A stretch of DNA of 40,193 nt, taken from the NCBI GenBank assembly GCA_030625085.1, contig DAOURK010000028.1, positions 1 through 40,193 of the forward strand, read 5' to 3'. Shown here one piece after another: positions 24,867 to 33,537 of the stretch; the stretch's first letter is position 1; each line of letters opens with the position of its first letter. The position numbers and the translations under genes were made by a program. The DNA is from Pseudomonadota bacterium (GTDB lineage Bacteria; SZUA-182; DTGQ01). The notes under the pieces are model-generated. The model saw only the letters and a list, made by a program, of their open reading frames with translations, was not told the origin of the DNA and did not search any database.

Positions 24867-24914
24867 ATAATCATACATCATGATAATCATACAACATGGT
24901 AATCATACAACATG
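24867..24914. repeat. Three 16-bp iterons upstream of the sulfatase-TPR gene
   Basis: ATAATCATACATCATG (24867-24882), ATAATCATACAACATG (24883-24898) and GTAATCATACAACATG (24899-24914) are head-to-tail with no gaps. A TTGACA box lies just upstream at 24852-24857, so the iterons overlap the likely promoter and could be binding sites for a regulator. Confidence 0.7.
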
Positions 24915-24976
24915 TATAGAAAAAAATCTCCTCATCACTGGATTTTTTCATTATAATAAAAAGGGGCTATAGAATT

Positions 24977-27205
24977 TTGGATTCATTTTCTCAAGATCTC
25001 TGCGCGGGAATATCTATAAAAAATATCTATCCATCAAATCTGTTTTTCCGACTTTTACTTTTATTCACGGCCATAATGATTATTCTTTCTGCAGGCGGTT
25101 GTTCGCGAAATATTCCCCCTTTTGGTGATGATATCAGTAAATTGGCTGATGAACTCTTTCCCGAAAACAAGCCGCAAAATCTCTTACTGATAACTATTGA
25201 TACCTTGCGGGCAGATCATCTGGGATGCTATGGGAATAAGAGCATACAAACCCCAAATATTGACGCTTTGGCAGAACAGGGAATTTTATTTCAGCAAGCC
25301 TTCACCCCTGTTCCTCTCACCCTCCCCTCTCATGCTTCAATATTAACCGGTCTTTACCCGCCAGCCCATAAAATCAGAGATAATGGATATTTTATCCTGG
25401 ATGATCATCATCAGACCCTGGCCGAAATACTCAAAGAAAAAGGGTATGTTACCGGAGCAGTTGTGGCCGCCTATGTCTTAAACTCCCGTTTTGGTCTGGA
25501 CCAGGGATTTGATTTTTACGAAGATGATATTGTCCCTGATCCTAACTGTGAAGACCCCTTCCGATATGAGCGGAGGGCAGATCGAGCAGTAAGCCTGGCT
25601 GAAGACTGGTTGTCAAATAACAGGGAAGAAAAATTCTTCTTATGGCTGCACCTTTTTGACCCCCACGAATCCTATGACCCTCCGGAACCATATAAAAGCG
25701 CCTATGCCCAATCCCTATATGATGGAGAAATCGCCTTCACAGATGCCTGTTTAGGGCAACTCTTTAAAAAAATGGAAGAACTGAAAATCAGGGAAAATAC
25801 CCTGATCGTACTCACCTCAGACCATGGGGAGGGATTGGGAGAGCATGAGGAAAAAGCTCACAGCATCTTTATCTATGACACTACTTTGCACGTCCCCCTT
25901 ATTATCAACGCACCCGGCCTGAAACTTGCCGGCAAGTCTTTTGATTTTTTGGTGCGCACCATTGATATTTTCCCCACTACTTTAGGGCTTATGGGATTAG
26001 CTCAACCAGGGGAAAAATACGGGCAGGGAATAAACGTGATACCTTGGCTGATCAAAGATAAATCCAATCCGGACCTGCTGCTCTATTGTGAATCCTTATA
26101 TACCCAATTAAACTTCGGCTGGTCTCCTCTCAAAGGGATTCGAAGCAGGGAGTGGAAATATATCAAGGCCCCTGCCGCCGAATTATATCAAGCCTCCCTT
26201 GACCCGAAAGAAACCAATAATCTTTATGCCGACAAAACCCGCCTTGCTCAAGATTGGGAAGACCAGCTTCAAAAAATAGAAAAGGCTATTACCTCCACTG
26301 AAACAACCAAAGAGGCCAAGCCAAAAAGAGCGCCTGATTTGGAGGTTCGCAAGAGGTTGGAAAGTCTGGGCTATCTTTGCGCCCCCAGAAAAAACACCTC
26401 TGGCGATACAGCCCCTATTGATCCCAAAGATATGATACAAGCCATACAAGACATAGACCGGGGGCAGGACCTCTATGCTCAGGGAAAATTGGAGCTGGCT
26501 GCTCAACAATTTGAAAAAACTCTTGCCGTAGATTCAGGCAATATTTTTCTTCATTATCAATTGGGAGGCATTTACAAAAAATTAGAGAATTACGCCAAAG
26601 CGCTTGACCATTACCGGATTGTGCTTCAGGAGCAAGAGGATTACCTGGAGATACTCAATATCATTGGCTCTGTTTATGATCGGCTGGGAAAATACGACCT
26701 GGCCTTAAACCATTTTAAGCGAGCGGCCTCTCTCTATCCGGATCAACCCAGGGCTTACCACAATATGGGGATCATGTATATCAAAACCAGCCGGTTTAAC
26801 CGAGCCGAAAAATCCTTTTTACGCGCTTTAGCTTTAAGCCAAAACAATGACCAGAAAAAGGCCATCAATTATAAATGCCTTGGAGATACCTACCTTCGGT
26901 TGGAAGAGCTGCCAAAAGCGCGCCAATTTTACCAGTTGGCTCTCAACCTTCGACCCGGTATGGTGGAAATTTATCTGGAATTAGCTAGATACTATACGGC
27001 CAAGAGGCAATACCCTCTGGCCATTCCCCAATGGGAGAAGGCGGTCGCTCTTTCCCCGCAAGATGCCCAGGCCCATTTTACGTTGGGCCAATGTTACCTT
27101 CTTATTGGAGAGCGGGAGAAAGCCAGAAAATCCCTGCAACAATGCCTTCAAATTAAACCCGACCTGATCCAGGCCCGCAGGTTCCTGGAAAAACTGAATC
27201 AGTAA
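24977..27205 (+). CDS. Sulfatase/alkaline-phosphatase-superfamily protein with TPR repeats, envelope-anchored
   Basis: The product is 742 aa. An N-terminal hydrophobic segment (NLFFRLLLLFTAIMIILSAG) ends in AGGC, a possible lipobox at C42. Residues 68-400 are a sulfatase-type domain: LLITIDTLRADHLGCYGN with metal residue D75, and TSDHGEGLGEHEEKAHS further on. The catalytic position reads TLPSHASILTG, with T115 where formylglycine sulfatases have Cys or Ser. It therefore more likely acts as a phospho- or other transferase/hydrolase with a Thr nucleophile, or is inactive. Residues about 480-740 hold at least six TPRs (AAQQFEKTLAVDSGN, YPDQPRAYHNMGIMYIKTS). The start is TTG with AAGGGG about 10 bases upstream. 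Confidence 0.82.
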   Translation: MDSFSQDLCAGISIKNIYPSNLFFRLLLLFTAIMIILSAGGCSRNIPPFGDDISKLADELFPENKPQNLLLITIDTLRADHLGCYGNKSIQTPNIDALAEQGILFQQAFTPVPLTLPSHASILTGLYPPAHKIRDNGYFILDDHHQTLAEILKEKGYVTGAVVAAYVLNSRFGLDQGFDFYEDDIVPDPNCEDPFRYERRADRAVSLAEDWLSNNREEKFFLWLHLFDPHESYDPPEPYKSAYAQSLYDGEIAFTDACLGQLFKKMEELKIRENTLIVLTSDHGEGLGEHEEKAHSIFIYDTTLHVPLIINAPGLKLAGKSFDFLVRTIDIFPTTLGLMGLAQPGEKYGQGINVIPWLIKDKSNPDLLLYCESLYTQLNFGWSPLKGIRSREWKYIKAPAAELYQASLDPKETNNLYADKTRLAQDWEDQLQKIEKAITSTETTKEAKPKRAPDLEVRKRLESLGYLCAPRKNTSGDTAPIDPKDMIQAIQDIDRGQDLYAQGKLELAAQQFEKTLAVDSGNIFLHYQLGGIYKKLENYAKALDHYRIVLQEQEDYLEILNIIGSVYDRLGKYDLALNHFKRAASLYPDQPRAYHNMGIMYIKTSRFNRAEKSFLRALALSQNNDQKKAINYKCLGDTYLRLEELPKARQFYQLALNLRPGMVEIYLELARYYTAKRQYPLAIPQWEKAVALSPQDAQAHFTLGQCYLLIGEREKARKSLQQCLQIKPDLIQARRFLEKLNQ

Positions 27206-27374
27206 TACGTGCCCTTCCGGCAAGCCTGCATGACAGAGGGGCAGGGGTAGGAGTATCTAATGCCTATTTTCCAATCAGCATTGCTTTTGTTGGTTATAAG
27301 GAAAAGCTTGTTGTTAAGCTTCGTTGATAAAGGCATTCCCCACCATATAAATTTTCATAGATTAAATTTCATAC

Positions 27375-27430
27375 TTTAGCGTAAGGCTTTAGCTATGCAT
27401 TGTGGCAGGGCTAAAGCCCTGCTCTACTTT
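27375..27430. repeat. Short palindromic repeat, GGCTTTAGC / GCAGGGCTAAAGCCCTGC
   Basis: GCAGGGCTAAAGCCCTGC (27405-27422) is a near-perfect palindrome, preceded by GTAAGGCTTTAGC (27381-27393), an inverted copy of its core. It sits between the convergent sulfatase-TPR and cohesin-like genes and may act as a bidirectional terminator or a dispersed REP-like unit. Confidence 0.55.
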
Positions 27431-27482
27431 TGATTGAATATCGATTATGAAATTGTTTTTCTAAAAATCTATATTTACAGGG

Positions 27483-28103
27483 TCAATATACCTCACCAAT
27501 AAAACAACTCTGAAAGCTTGTTCCGCTTTCTTCATCCCAATTACCGGCAGTGCTTTCATAATCAAACGGTGTACCCCATTCATTAACGACCTTTAACATG
27601 GTCGCATCTTTTGTGTCTGCCTGATTTGGCCCCAAATTACTATCATAGTTAAAGTCAATAGAGTTTGCATCCAAATCAACGCCCGCCAACACCTTGAAGT
27701 TAATATAAAAAAGATCACCGGCAGGCAAAGGCTCTTCGTTAAAATCTTCCGCTCCCACGCTCACCTTAATTATTCCGGGATTATTTGGATCAATACTTGG
27801 ATAGACGACCTTATGATTGAGGGAAGAAGAAGAAACCACATCTGAACTTTGCACAGGTTGAAAAAGCTCCGGAACGTATCTGATAGCAGCGCTTAAACTG
27901 ACCGGAACTGCATTGGCATCTTTTTGGATAGTGAAATAAACTCGGCGAACTTGCCCGGTTTGCGTTGTCATATCCTCAAATCGAAGACCAAAGGACACTT
28001 CATTCGCTGCAGGGACAACAGCAGCATGTGCTTGAAGAATGAAAAAAGCAAAAATAAAAAAACCCAAAAAGCTCAAGCCGAACATCTTTACCAAAGACTT
28101 CAT
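27483..28103 (-). CDS. Exported cohesin-like domain protein
   Basis: The product is 206 aa. The signal peptide (FGLSFLGFFIFAFFILQAHA) is cut before AVVPA. The mature protein reads as one cohesin-like beta-sandwich: GQVRRVYFTIQKDANAVPVS, LSAAIRYVPELFQPV, GIIKVSVGAEDFNEEPLPAG and LFYINFKVLAGVD follow the usual cohesin strand pattern. Cohesins bind dockerin modules in secreted complexes; outside cellulosomes they occur in many surface proteins of unknown role. No dockerin was seen in this window. AAAGGAGT lies about 7 bases before the ATG. It might work with the large CarboxypepD-repeat protein nearby, which is also exported; that is inference. Confidence 0.65.
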   Translation of the reverse strand: MKSLVKMFGLSFLGFFIFAFFILQAHAAVVPAANEVSFGLRFEDMTTQTGQVRRVYFTIQKDANAVPVSLSAAIRYVPELFQPVQSSDVVSSSSLNHKVVYPSIDPNNPGIIKVSVGAEDFNEEPLPAGDLFYINFKVLAGVDLDANSIDFNYDSNLGPNQADTKDATMLKVVNEWGTPFDYESTAGNWDEESGTSFQSCFIGEVY

Positions 28104-28478
28104 ATTTCACTCCTTTGGATACTCATACGCAATTCCGAATTTTTTCTTTTTCCCGGTATAAAATTTTAAGACCTCTTTGGTCCCTGCTTCCCCGGATCAG
28201 GGGAGCAAAATACTAATCGGTAAACAGAATAAAACGCCTCTCCCATTTCTTGTTTACTTATCGCTAAAATTTACGCTGACTTTAAAAAAATATACCTATT
28301 CCATCTATTCAAAAAAACCTAACCTGAATTCATCTGCGCCGAAAAAGTCAAAATTCGACGTATAAAGCGTTGACTGTGAGCGATGCAATGGAAGAAAGTA
28401 AAGTATGAGGTTAGGTGAGCCTCGCTTTCGACTCTTTGTTGGAGACCATTTGTATGGTTTACCGGCGAAAAATCTTGA
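28104..28478. other. Spacer with no supported gene
   Basis: Several short open frames occur here on both strands, but none shows protein-like composition, a good ribosome binding site or a recognisable motif. The right end may be a more decayed part of the thioredoxin-like pseudogene that follows. Confidence 0.4.
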
Positions 28479-28765
28479 TTTTTGGCGGAGAGTAAAAACC
28501 TGCTTCAGGTGTGGAATAAACCAACCAGTATCCGAATATTGGTTACCCTCACATGCTCCATTGTTCTCAAGCAATAAAAACAGCCCACAAGCTCGCCTTT
28601 GAAAACGCCTTGATTAGTTCTGAACTGATTGATATAGGAACATTCCTTCATTTGGCAGGTAAATACCAGCTTCGTGGTATTCCCAAAGTGGTGATTAATG
28701 GAAGCGTGCATTTTGAGGGGGCGTTACTGGAAGCTCAATTCGTTGACCGGATTCTTCAAGCCTAA
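28479..28765 (+). pseudogene. Frameshifted thioredoxin/glutaredoxin-fold protein fragment
   Basis: The frame from 28479 reads KNLLQVWNKPTSIRILVTLTC up to the first cysteine at 28554-28556. The frame from 28559 continues HCSQAIKTAHKLAFEN, then GTFLHLAGKYQLRGIPKVVI and GSVHFEGALLEAQFVDRIL. Joined, this is the C-terminal domain of a protein-disulfide-oxidoreductase-like family, with a C-x-H-C active site and the cis-Pro loop GIPKVVING. One base is missing between the two active-site cysteines, so no intact product can be made without frameshifting. The N-terminal half of such proteins is absent. An open frame from ATG 28553 alone would give only the second part. The strong hairpin at 28786 is probably its old terminator. 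Confidence 0.68.
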
Positions 28766-28785
28766 TCCAATGTTTTCTTTAATCC

Positions 28786-28826
28786 ATATCGGCCTTGAGG
28801 ACGTTCTTCATCCTCAAGGCCGATAT
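28786..28826. terminator. Strong bidirectional-type hairpin
   Basis: ATATCGGCCTTGAGGA (28786-28801) and TCCTCAAGGCCGATAT (28811-28826) form a perfect 16-bp stem with a 9-base loop. It lies 21 bases after the thioredoxin-like pseudogene and between it and the convergent giant surface-protein gene. Confidence 0.75.
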
Positions 28827-28950
28827 AACCTCTTTGTATGACTAATAAAAAAAAATTTTAGTGCTTATCTGTTTGTAATAAACACCTATCACTAAAACAA
28901 AGGTAATATAGTTTCATATTTAACAATAGGCCTTCTGTAAGTGACAGTGC

Positions 28951-31900
28951 TTATAAAACAGCCGCCGCCTCCATCAGCAGCAGGAGATGTGGTTTCAATG
29001 CCTCATCAGTTTGAATAAAGGCGGCAAATTTGCTTAAATGATTTACATCGAAGGTAATAGTAAAATTGTTCCAATTTATCTTCGTATTGGATATCCCATC
29101 AGTCTGCCATTGTTGAATATTCACATTAAAATAGCGAACCTCAAAGGTGTTTTCGAATTCTTGGTGTGTCATGCCTGCGGGTAATTCGAAACTCATGGTT
29201 ACCGTTATTGAATGGTTTTCAGCAATAGAAACATTACCATCTTCAAAACAAAAATCATAGACAGCGCTAACCGACTGATCATTTGTTCCCTCAACATTTT
29301 CCCCAGGATCACCATAGCGCTCTATGGTTAAAGCGACAGCAGTAGTATCATCAGCCCCTGCCAAGGCAAAGGGCGGCACTGATACTTTCGTATTATCCTG
29401 TACACCCATCATAGTCAAATCGCCGCCAACGGCATTGGTTATATTAGTAGTCGTTGTGCAGGTGATATCAGAACTGACTTCAAAACTAAAAATCTTACCG
29501 CCCGACATTCCATTGCTTGTGCCTTCTATCTCTATCTCCACAACTATGTCATTACTATCCGCGGCATAGTTTATGGTAAACTGGGAATCTGAAACCTTAT
29601 TGGGATCGCTGAGCGTACCATCGCCTGTTATGATACTGAAATTGGGATCATCCACTAAGTCTACGTCAGAGAAAAAAACCATGGAAAGTTTTGGTGGTGT
29701 ATCATCGCTCACCGTGGAGCTAACTGTAAATTCGGGTGCAAAAGTAACTAATACAATGTTTTGATCCGTTAGCGCCTCACTTTCTCCCAGAGGAATGGTG
29801 CCTGTATCAGGGTAAACCGTCACCCCATAGCCGTCAGCATTAACTGCCAGCAAATATTCCCCTGGGATTAGCTCCTCAATCTTGAAAATGCCTCCGACAG
29901 TGGTTTCTTGCTTATGCGTAGCATCGGTTGTATTATACGCCACCACAGTAGCTCCATTCACATTTTCGCCATTAGCGTTTTTAACTGTTCCTTCAATAGA
30001 ACCAACTGAGGAGTCCAAAGTGAAATCTTCGGTTGTGGTTTGACCATCGATAATGGTAATAGCTTGTTCCAGCGTTGCATAGCCGGATTTAGTAATAGTG
30101 ACCGTGTAGTTCCCAGAATTCAGTCCTGTAATTGCATAAGAGCCCAATGCAGTCGTAACCGACGTCTTGCCATTTTCTTCGATCTTTACCACCGCGCCTG
30201 CAATGGAATTTGCATCATCCATAACATTCCCTGAAAGGGTCCCCCCTGAACCAAATAAGATATCCCGGGTAGTGACAGCATCTTGATTGACTACTATATT
30301 TTGATATACCTGTGTGGCATAACCGTCTGATATCGCGCGCACAGTATAAGTACCCACCGGCATTTGACCAATACTATAGGTAGATCCAACTTCAGGCATA
30401 GCAACTGCATCGGGAAAGACCGCATGGATATTATTCTGATTAAAAACCGCAATTATGGTTCTTTTAAGTGTGCAGCCCGTGGGAGCAGAAATATCTCCTT
30501 TCAGGGTCCCCAAAGTAGTACTCGCAGTAAGATTTTGATTCGACAATTCCGAGCCGGCGGTTAGACTCAATCTTTTCCAATCATCAAAGACAACAGAAAA
30601 ACAAGAGTCTGCTGCGGCAAAAAAACCTATACAAACATCAACATTGCCCGGGGGCAGGATAAAGGAATAACTTCCTTCTATCTCAGAATTACTGTCCTGA
30701 AAATAATCATCATACCCGTCATCCGGATCTGTCATCCCCACAAAGGAACTTCCCCCTAAATCAAGATAATCCTGGTCGGTATATTCAACATCAGATGAAA
30801 CAGCGAAAATACAACTAGTCCGGATGCCATATTCGTCATAATCCCCTTCATCGTATAATGGCAAAGGGATACCATCAACATCTTTTGGTTTGATGGCATC
30901 ATAATTGGTAATTTTCCCTGAAACAACCGCCGCCTGGTCGGGACTTTTCATAACCAGATCACAATCAGTTAAATTGCCTGAAGTAATGACAACTCCGGAC
31001 TTTCTGCCCATCATCCATCCGCTTTTTTCAGCACTTACATTATAGGTCCCGGGGGCAAGATAATCTATGGTATATTGCCCAAAAGCATCGGTATACACCT
31101 CATCTTGCCCTGATTCATATCCATCTTCATCATGTCCATTAACCTCTACCTCTGCTCCGGCTATCGGGACGCCATTTTCATCAGTGACTTGTCCTTTAAG
31201 GGTCCCGGCCACCAATACTGTCATATCAGGCGCTTCGACAGTTACCCCAGGCGTTATCGTAAAGGGACCGACATGCTGCCTGCCCCTTGCATATTTAACC
31301 TCATCCTGTGCCACTGCCTGGCCCCATAAATCTATATAAGCATAGGCGTGGTCGGTAACAGGCACACTTACCAGGGTGTAATAGCCGTTAGCATCGGTAA
31401 AGGCATCCGGGTCGTCAATCATGCCTACGCTTGGGTCTATCTCCACATCCGCAATACCCACGCCATTTTCATTGACCACACGTCCATGAATCCTGCCGCT
31501 TTCATTGAGAAAAAAATCAGGTCCACGAACACCATCTAAGGTGGCCTGATATAATCCCGGATCAACCTTGGCTTCATAATGTATTGGATCTGTATTAGTC
31601 CGGCCATCATTGCGGATATGAACTGTTAGGCTTGTGTTATTAGGATCAGGCTCAACCAGTATATATCCCCCCTCATCATCCCAATTCTGCCGATAATTGA
31701 TGGAAGCATATTGCCCGTCAGGCTCCCCATTAACATTTCCCCAACCATCTATATCCCCGCCTGAATCTATTCCATAATAATTATTATTTGAGCCTTCTAC
31801 AGCATCTACCTTAGTTAAATATCCAGGTTCGGCAATAATTATATAATAGTCGTAAGAGTCATCACCATTGAATGTGTCAGTGCCCGTACCGGTCCCTAAT

Positions 31901-32709
31901 AGTGTATACCCATGAGCTTCAGGGTTCAGTGCGTTTTCCCCATCGATATATTGTGAACCCCCATAGACTTTATACATTGTGCCGGGGGTCAAAGCCTGTT
32001 GGACATGTACAGGATAAAATTTTCCGGAGGATGGTAAAAGCCATAATTCATATATTCCAAGGCTCGAAACTTCATTAGTTTGGTGCCAATCAGTGCCATC
32101 TTCAGTATATGAACAATTAGCTACAACTCGCGCATATGGTATCGGATCACCGGCCGAGGTTTTAATATAGCCCCAGATGCGGCCTGCTCGGCGAAGGGTG
32201 AAATTAATATTGGGTGTTTCAGCTCCCTCAAAAACCTGAACATTATACATATCAGTATCAACATAATGTATACCCTGTGAATCTTGTGGATGATAGAAAT
32301 GGATATGATATTGCCGCTCGGTCAGTCCGGTAAACTCATAATAACCTAGATAGCTTGTATTGGTATTGTCAACCCAATTCCAGGCTTCACTACCGGCCCA
32401 ATAAGGATCATCACTCTCATTAAGATTAAACCAAACATTATCTATTGGGTTGCCATCTTCATCTTTTACATAACCTGAGATAAAGCCGGTCCCTCCGAGG
32501 CTATAACGCGTTGGGGATAATTGAGAGGTTTTTTGTAAAGAAGTCATATTTAGCCCCTCGCACACTTTTCCCCTTACCCTTACCATTACATCGTTATGAA
32601 TTTTACTTTCGAATAGATTTTTTGCCTTAACCCGCCCTGCACTAAATAAAAAAATGGCGCATAAAAGCCCGACAATTAATACCACTATCTTTGACCAATA
32701 TTTACTCAT
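28951..32709 (-). CDS. Giant exported CarboxypepD-regulatory-repeat protein, C-terminus frameshifted
   Basis: The product is 1252 aa. A Sec signal peptide (IVVLIVGLLCAIFLFSAG, cut near VKA) is followed by about eight CarboxypepD-regulatory-like beta-sandwiches. Examples are GFISGYVKDEDGNPIDNVWF, GRIWGYIKTSAGDPIPYARV, GRIHGRVVNENGVGIADVEI, GTLKGQVTDENGVPIAGAEV and GSIEGTVKNANGENVNGATV. A different C-terminal region follows (KVSVPPFALAGADDT, LSKFAAFIQ). I prefer ATG 32709, with GGGAGG 8 bases upstream, to ATG 32727. The last residues, HLLLLMEAAAVL, come from a shifted frame. The +1 frame reads IETTSPAADGGGGCFIST and would run to 28892. That matches the GGGG-CFIATA-type C-terminal tail common on such surface proteins, so a 1-base deletion near 28999-29001 is likely. 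Confidence 0.82.
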   Translation of the reverse strand: MSKYWSKIVVLIVGLLCAIFLFSAGRVKAKNLFESKIHNDVMVRVRGKVCEGLNMTSLQKTSQLSPTRYSLGGTGFISGYVKDEDGNPIDNVWFNLNESDDPYWAGSEAWNWVDNTNTSYLGYYEFTGLTERQYHIHFYHPQDSQGIHYVDTDMYNVQVFEGAETPNINFTLRRAGRIWGYIKTSAGDPIPYARVVANCSYTEDGTDWHQTNEVSSLGIYELWLLPSSGKFYPVHVQQALTPGTMYKVYGGSQYIDGENALNPEAHGYTLLGTGTGTDTFNGDDSYDYYIIIAEPGYLTKVDAVEGSNNNYYGIDSGGDIDGWGNVNGEPDGQYASINYRQNWDDEGGYILVEPDPNNTSLTVHIRNDGRTNTDPIHYEAKVDPGLYQATLDGVRGPDFFLNESGRIHGRVVNENGVGIADVEIDPSVGMIDDPDAFTDANGYYTLVSVPVTDHAYAYIDLWGQAVAQDEVKYARGRQHVGPFTITPGVTVEAPDMTVLVAGTLKGQVTDENGVPIAGAEVEVNGHDEDGYESGQDEVYTDAFGQYTIDYLAPGTYNVSAEKSGWMMGRKSGVVITSGNLTDCDLVMKSPDQAAVVSGKITNYDAIKPKDVDGIPLPLYDEGDYDEYGIRTSCIFAVSSDVEYTDQDYLDLGGSSFVGMTDPDDGYDDYFQDSNSEIEGSYSFILPPGNVDVCIGFFAAADSCFSVVFDDWKRLSLTAGSELSNQNLTASTTLGTLKGDISAPTGCTLKRTIIAVFNQNNIHAVFPDAVAMPEVGSTYSIGQMPVGTYTVRAISDGYATQVYQNIVVNQDAVTTRDILFGSGGTLSGNVMDDANSIAGAVVKIEENGKTSVTTALGSYAITGLNSGNYTVTITKSGYATLEQAITIIDGQTTTEDFTLDSSVGSIEGTVKNANGENVNGATVVAYNTTDATHKQETTVGGIFKIEELIPGEYLLAVNADGYGVTVYPDTGTIPLGESEALTDQNIVLVTFAPEFTVSSTVSDDTPPKLSMVFFSDVDLVDDPNFSIITGDGTLSDPNKVSDSQFTINYAADSNDIVVEIEIEGTSNGMSGGKIFSFEVSSDITCTTTTNITNAVGGDLTMMGVQDNTKVSVPPFALAGADDTTAVALTIERYGDPGENVEGTNDQSVSAVYDFCFEDGNVSIAENHSITVTMSFELPAGMTHQEFENTFEVRYFNVNIQQWQTDGISNTKINWNNFTITFDVNHLSKFAAFIQTDEALKPHLLLLMEAAAVL

Positions 32710-33426
32710 TGTACAACCCTCCCTCATTATTGTTTTATTTTTTCGACCTCCTCAATTGATATTATTGCAACCTACGCTGCATAATACATACTCCTTTCCC
32801 CTTAAAAATTAAAATCAAACCTTTTCGGTAATTCTCCATACAGTAAACCTCATTTAGGCAGTATCAAAAATCCGGCTCACATTCCTGCAAAAAGCATAGA
32901 TCCTTCTCCAATCGCCACCCTAAAAATTAGGGACGGTTTAGACTGCTAATAAACTGGCAACAAAAATGTCGATGGTTTAGGCCAAGAATTAAAAAATTTG
33001 ATCTGAATACAAAATTTTATTTCTTTGTATTAAATCCTTTTATGAATAGAGTGACCCTGGATTAGAAACTGGATATCTCACTTTATAGACTCAAGCATGC
33101 TGCTCATCAAAAAAAAATCAAAACCGCTGGACTAACTAACACAAAGAGCAACCTGCTTCCCTATGATTATTTAAATGTTGAGCCAACTAATTTAGTATAT
33201 TTATTATATTATCATAATAATAAAAGTCAATATTTATTTTGTATTAAATATAATAGGTATTCCGTGGTTTTTTAAAAATATAATAAATATAATAAGCGAT
33301 ATAATTTAATGTAGCCTCTATTATATTTCAGGATATATTTAATATGCAGGGCCTGAATATAGCCACTCGATGATAATACTACAACAAAGCATAATAAAAG
33401 TGATCCCAATTTTAAATGGAAAGCAA
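32710..33426. other. AT-rich divergent spacer
   Basis: No gene is supported between the divergent giant surface-protein gene and nifU. CCCTAAAAATTAGGG (about 32919-32933) is a palindrome. The stretch 33185-33345 is made largely of TATAAT/ATAATA-like words, which makes any single promoter call there unreliable. Confidence 0.4.
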
Positions 33427-33455
33427 TTGTCTTTTCAGTGATCGTATGGTAATAT
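33427..33455 (+). promoter_or_regulatory. Candidate promoter of nifU-nifS
   Basis: TTGTCT (33427-33432) and TAATAT (33450-33455) are 17 bases apart, about 80 bases upstream of the nifU start. The leader contains GGTTATTCTTTACC, a small dyad, but no recognisable IscR box. Confidence 0.45.
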
Positions 33456-33537
33456 ACTGAAGGTTATTCTTTACCTGAATATCCTTTTTCATAAAATTAT
33501 TTTCTCGGAAATCTATACAATAAATTAAGAGGCTTTT

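Noticed and set aside
24852-24871. TTGACA and TATAAT boxes upstream of the sulfatase-TPR gene.
   Set aside because: The spacing is 8 bases, far from the 16-18 required, so they cannot form one sigma-70 promoter.
24867-24914. Three short direct repeats considered as a CRISPR array.
   Set aside because: The repeats abut with no spacers, are only 16 bp and no cas gene is near.
28405-28602. Open frame of 65 codons overlapping the thioredoxin-like pseudogene.
   Set aside because: A different frame at the same place gives clear family-like text, so this one is a shadow.
30364-31539. Several antisense open frames across the giant surface-protein gene.
   Set aside because: They are low-complexity mirrors of repeat-coding sequence and lack start signals.
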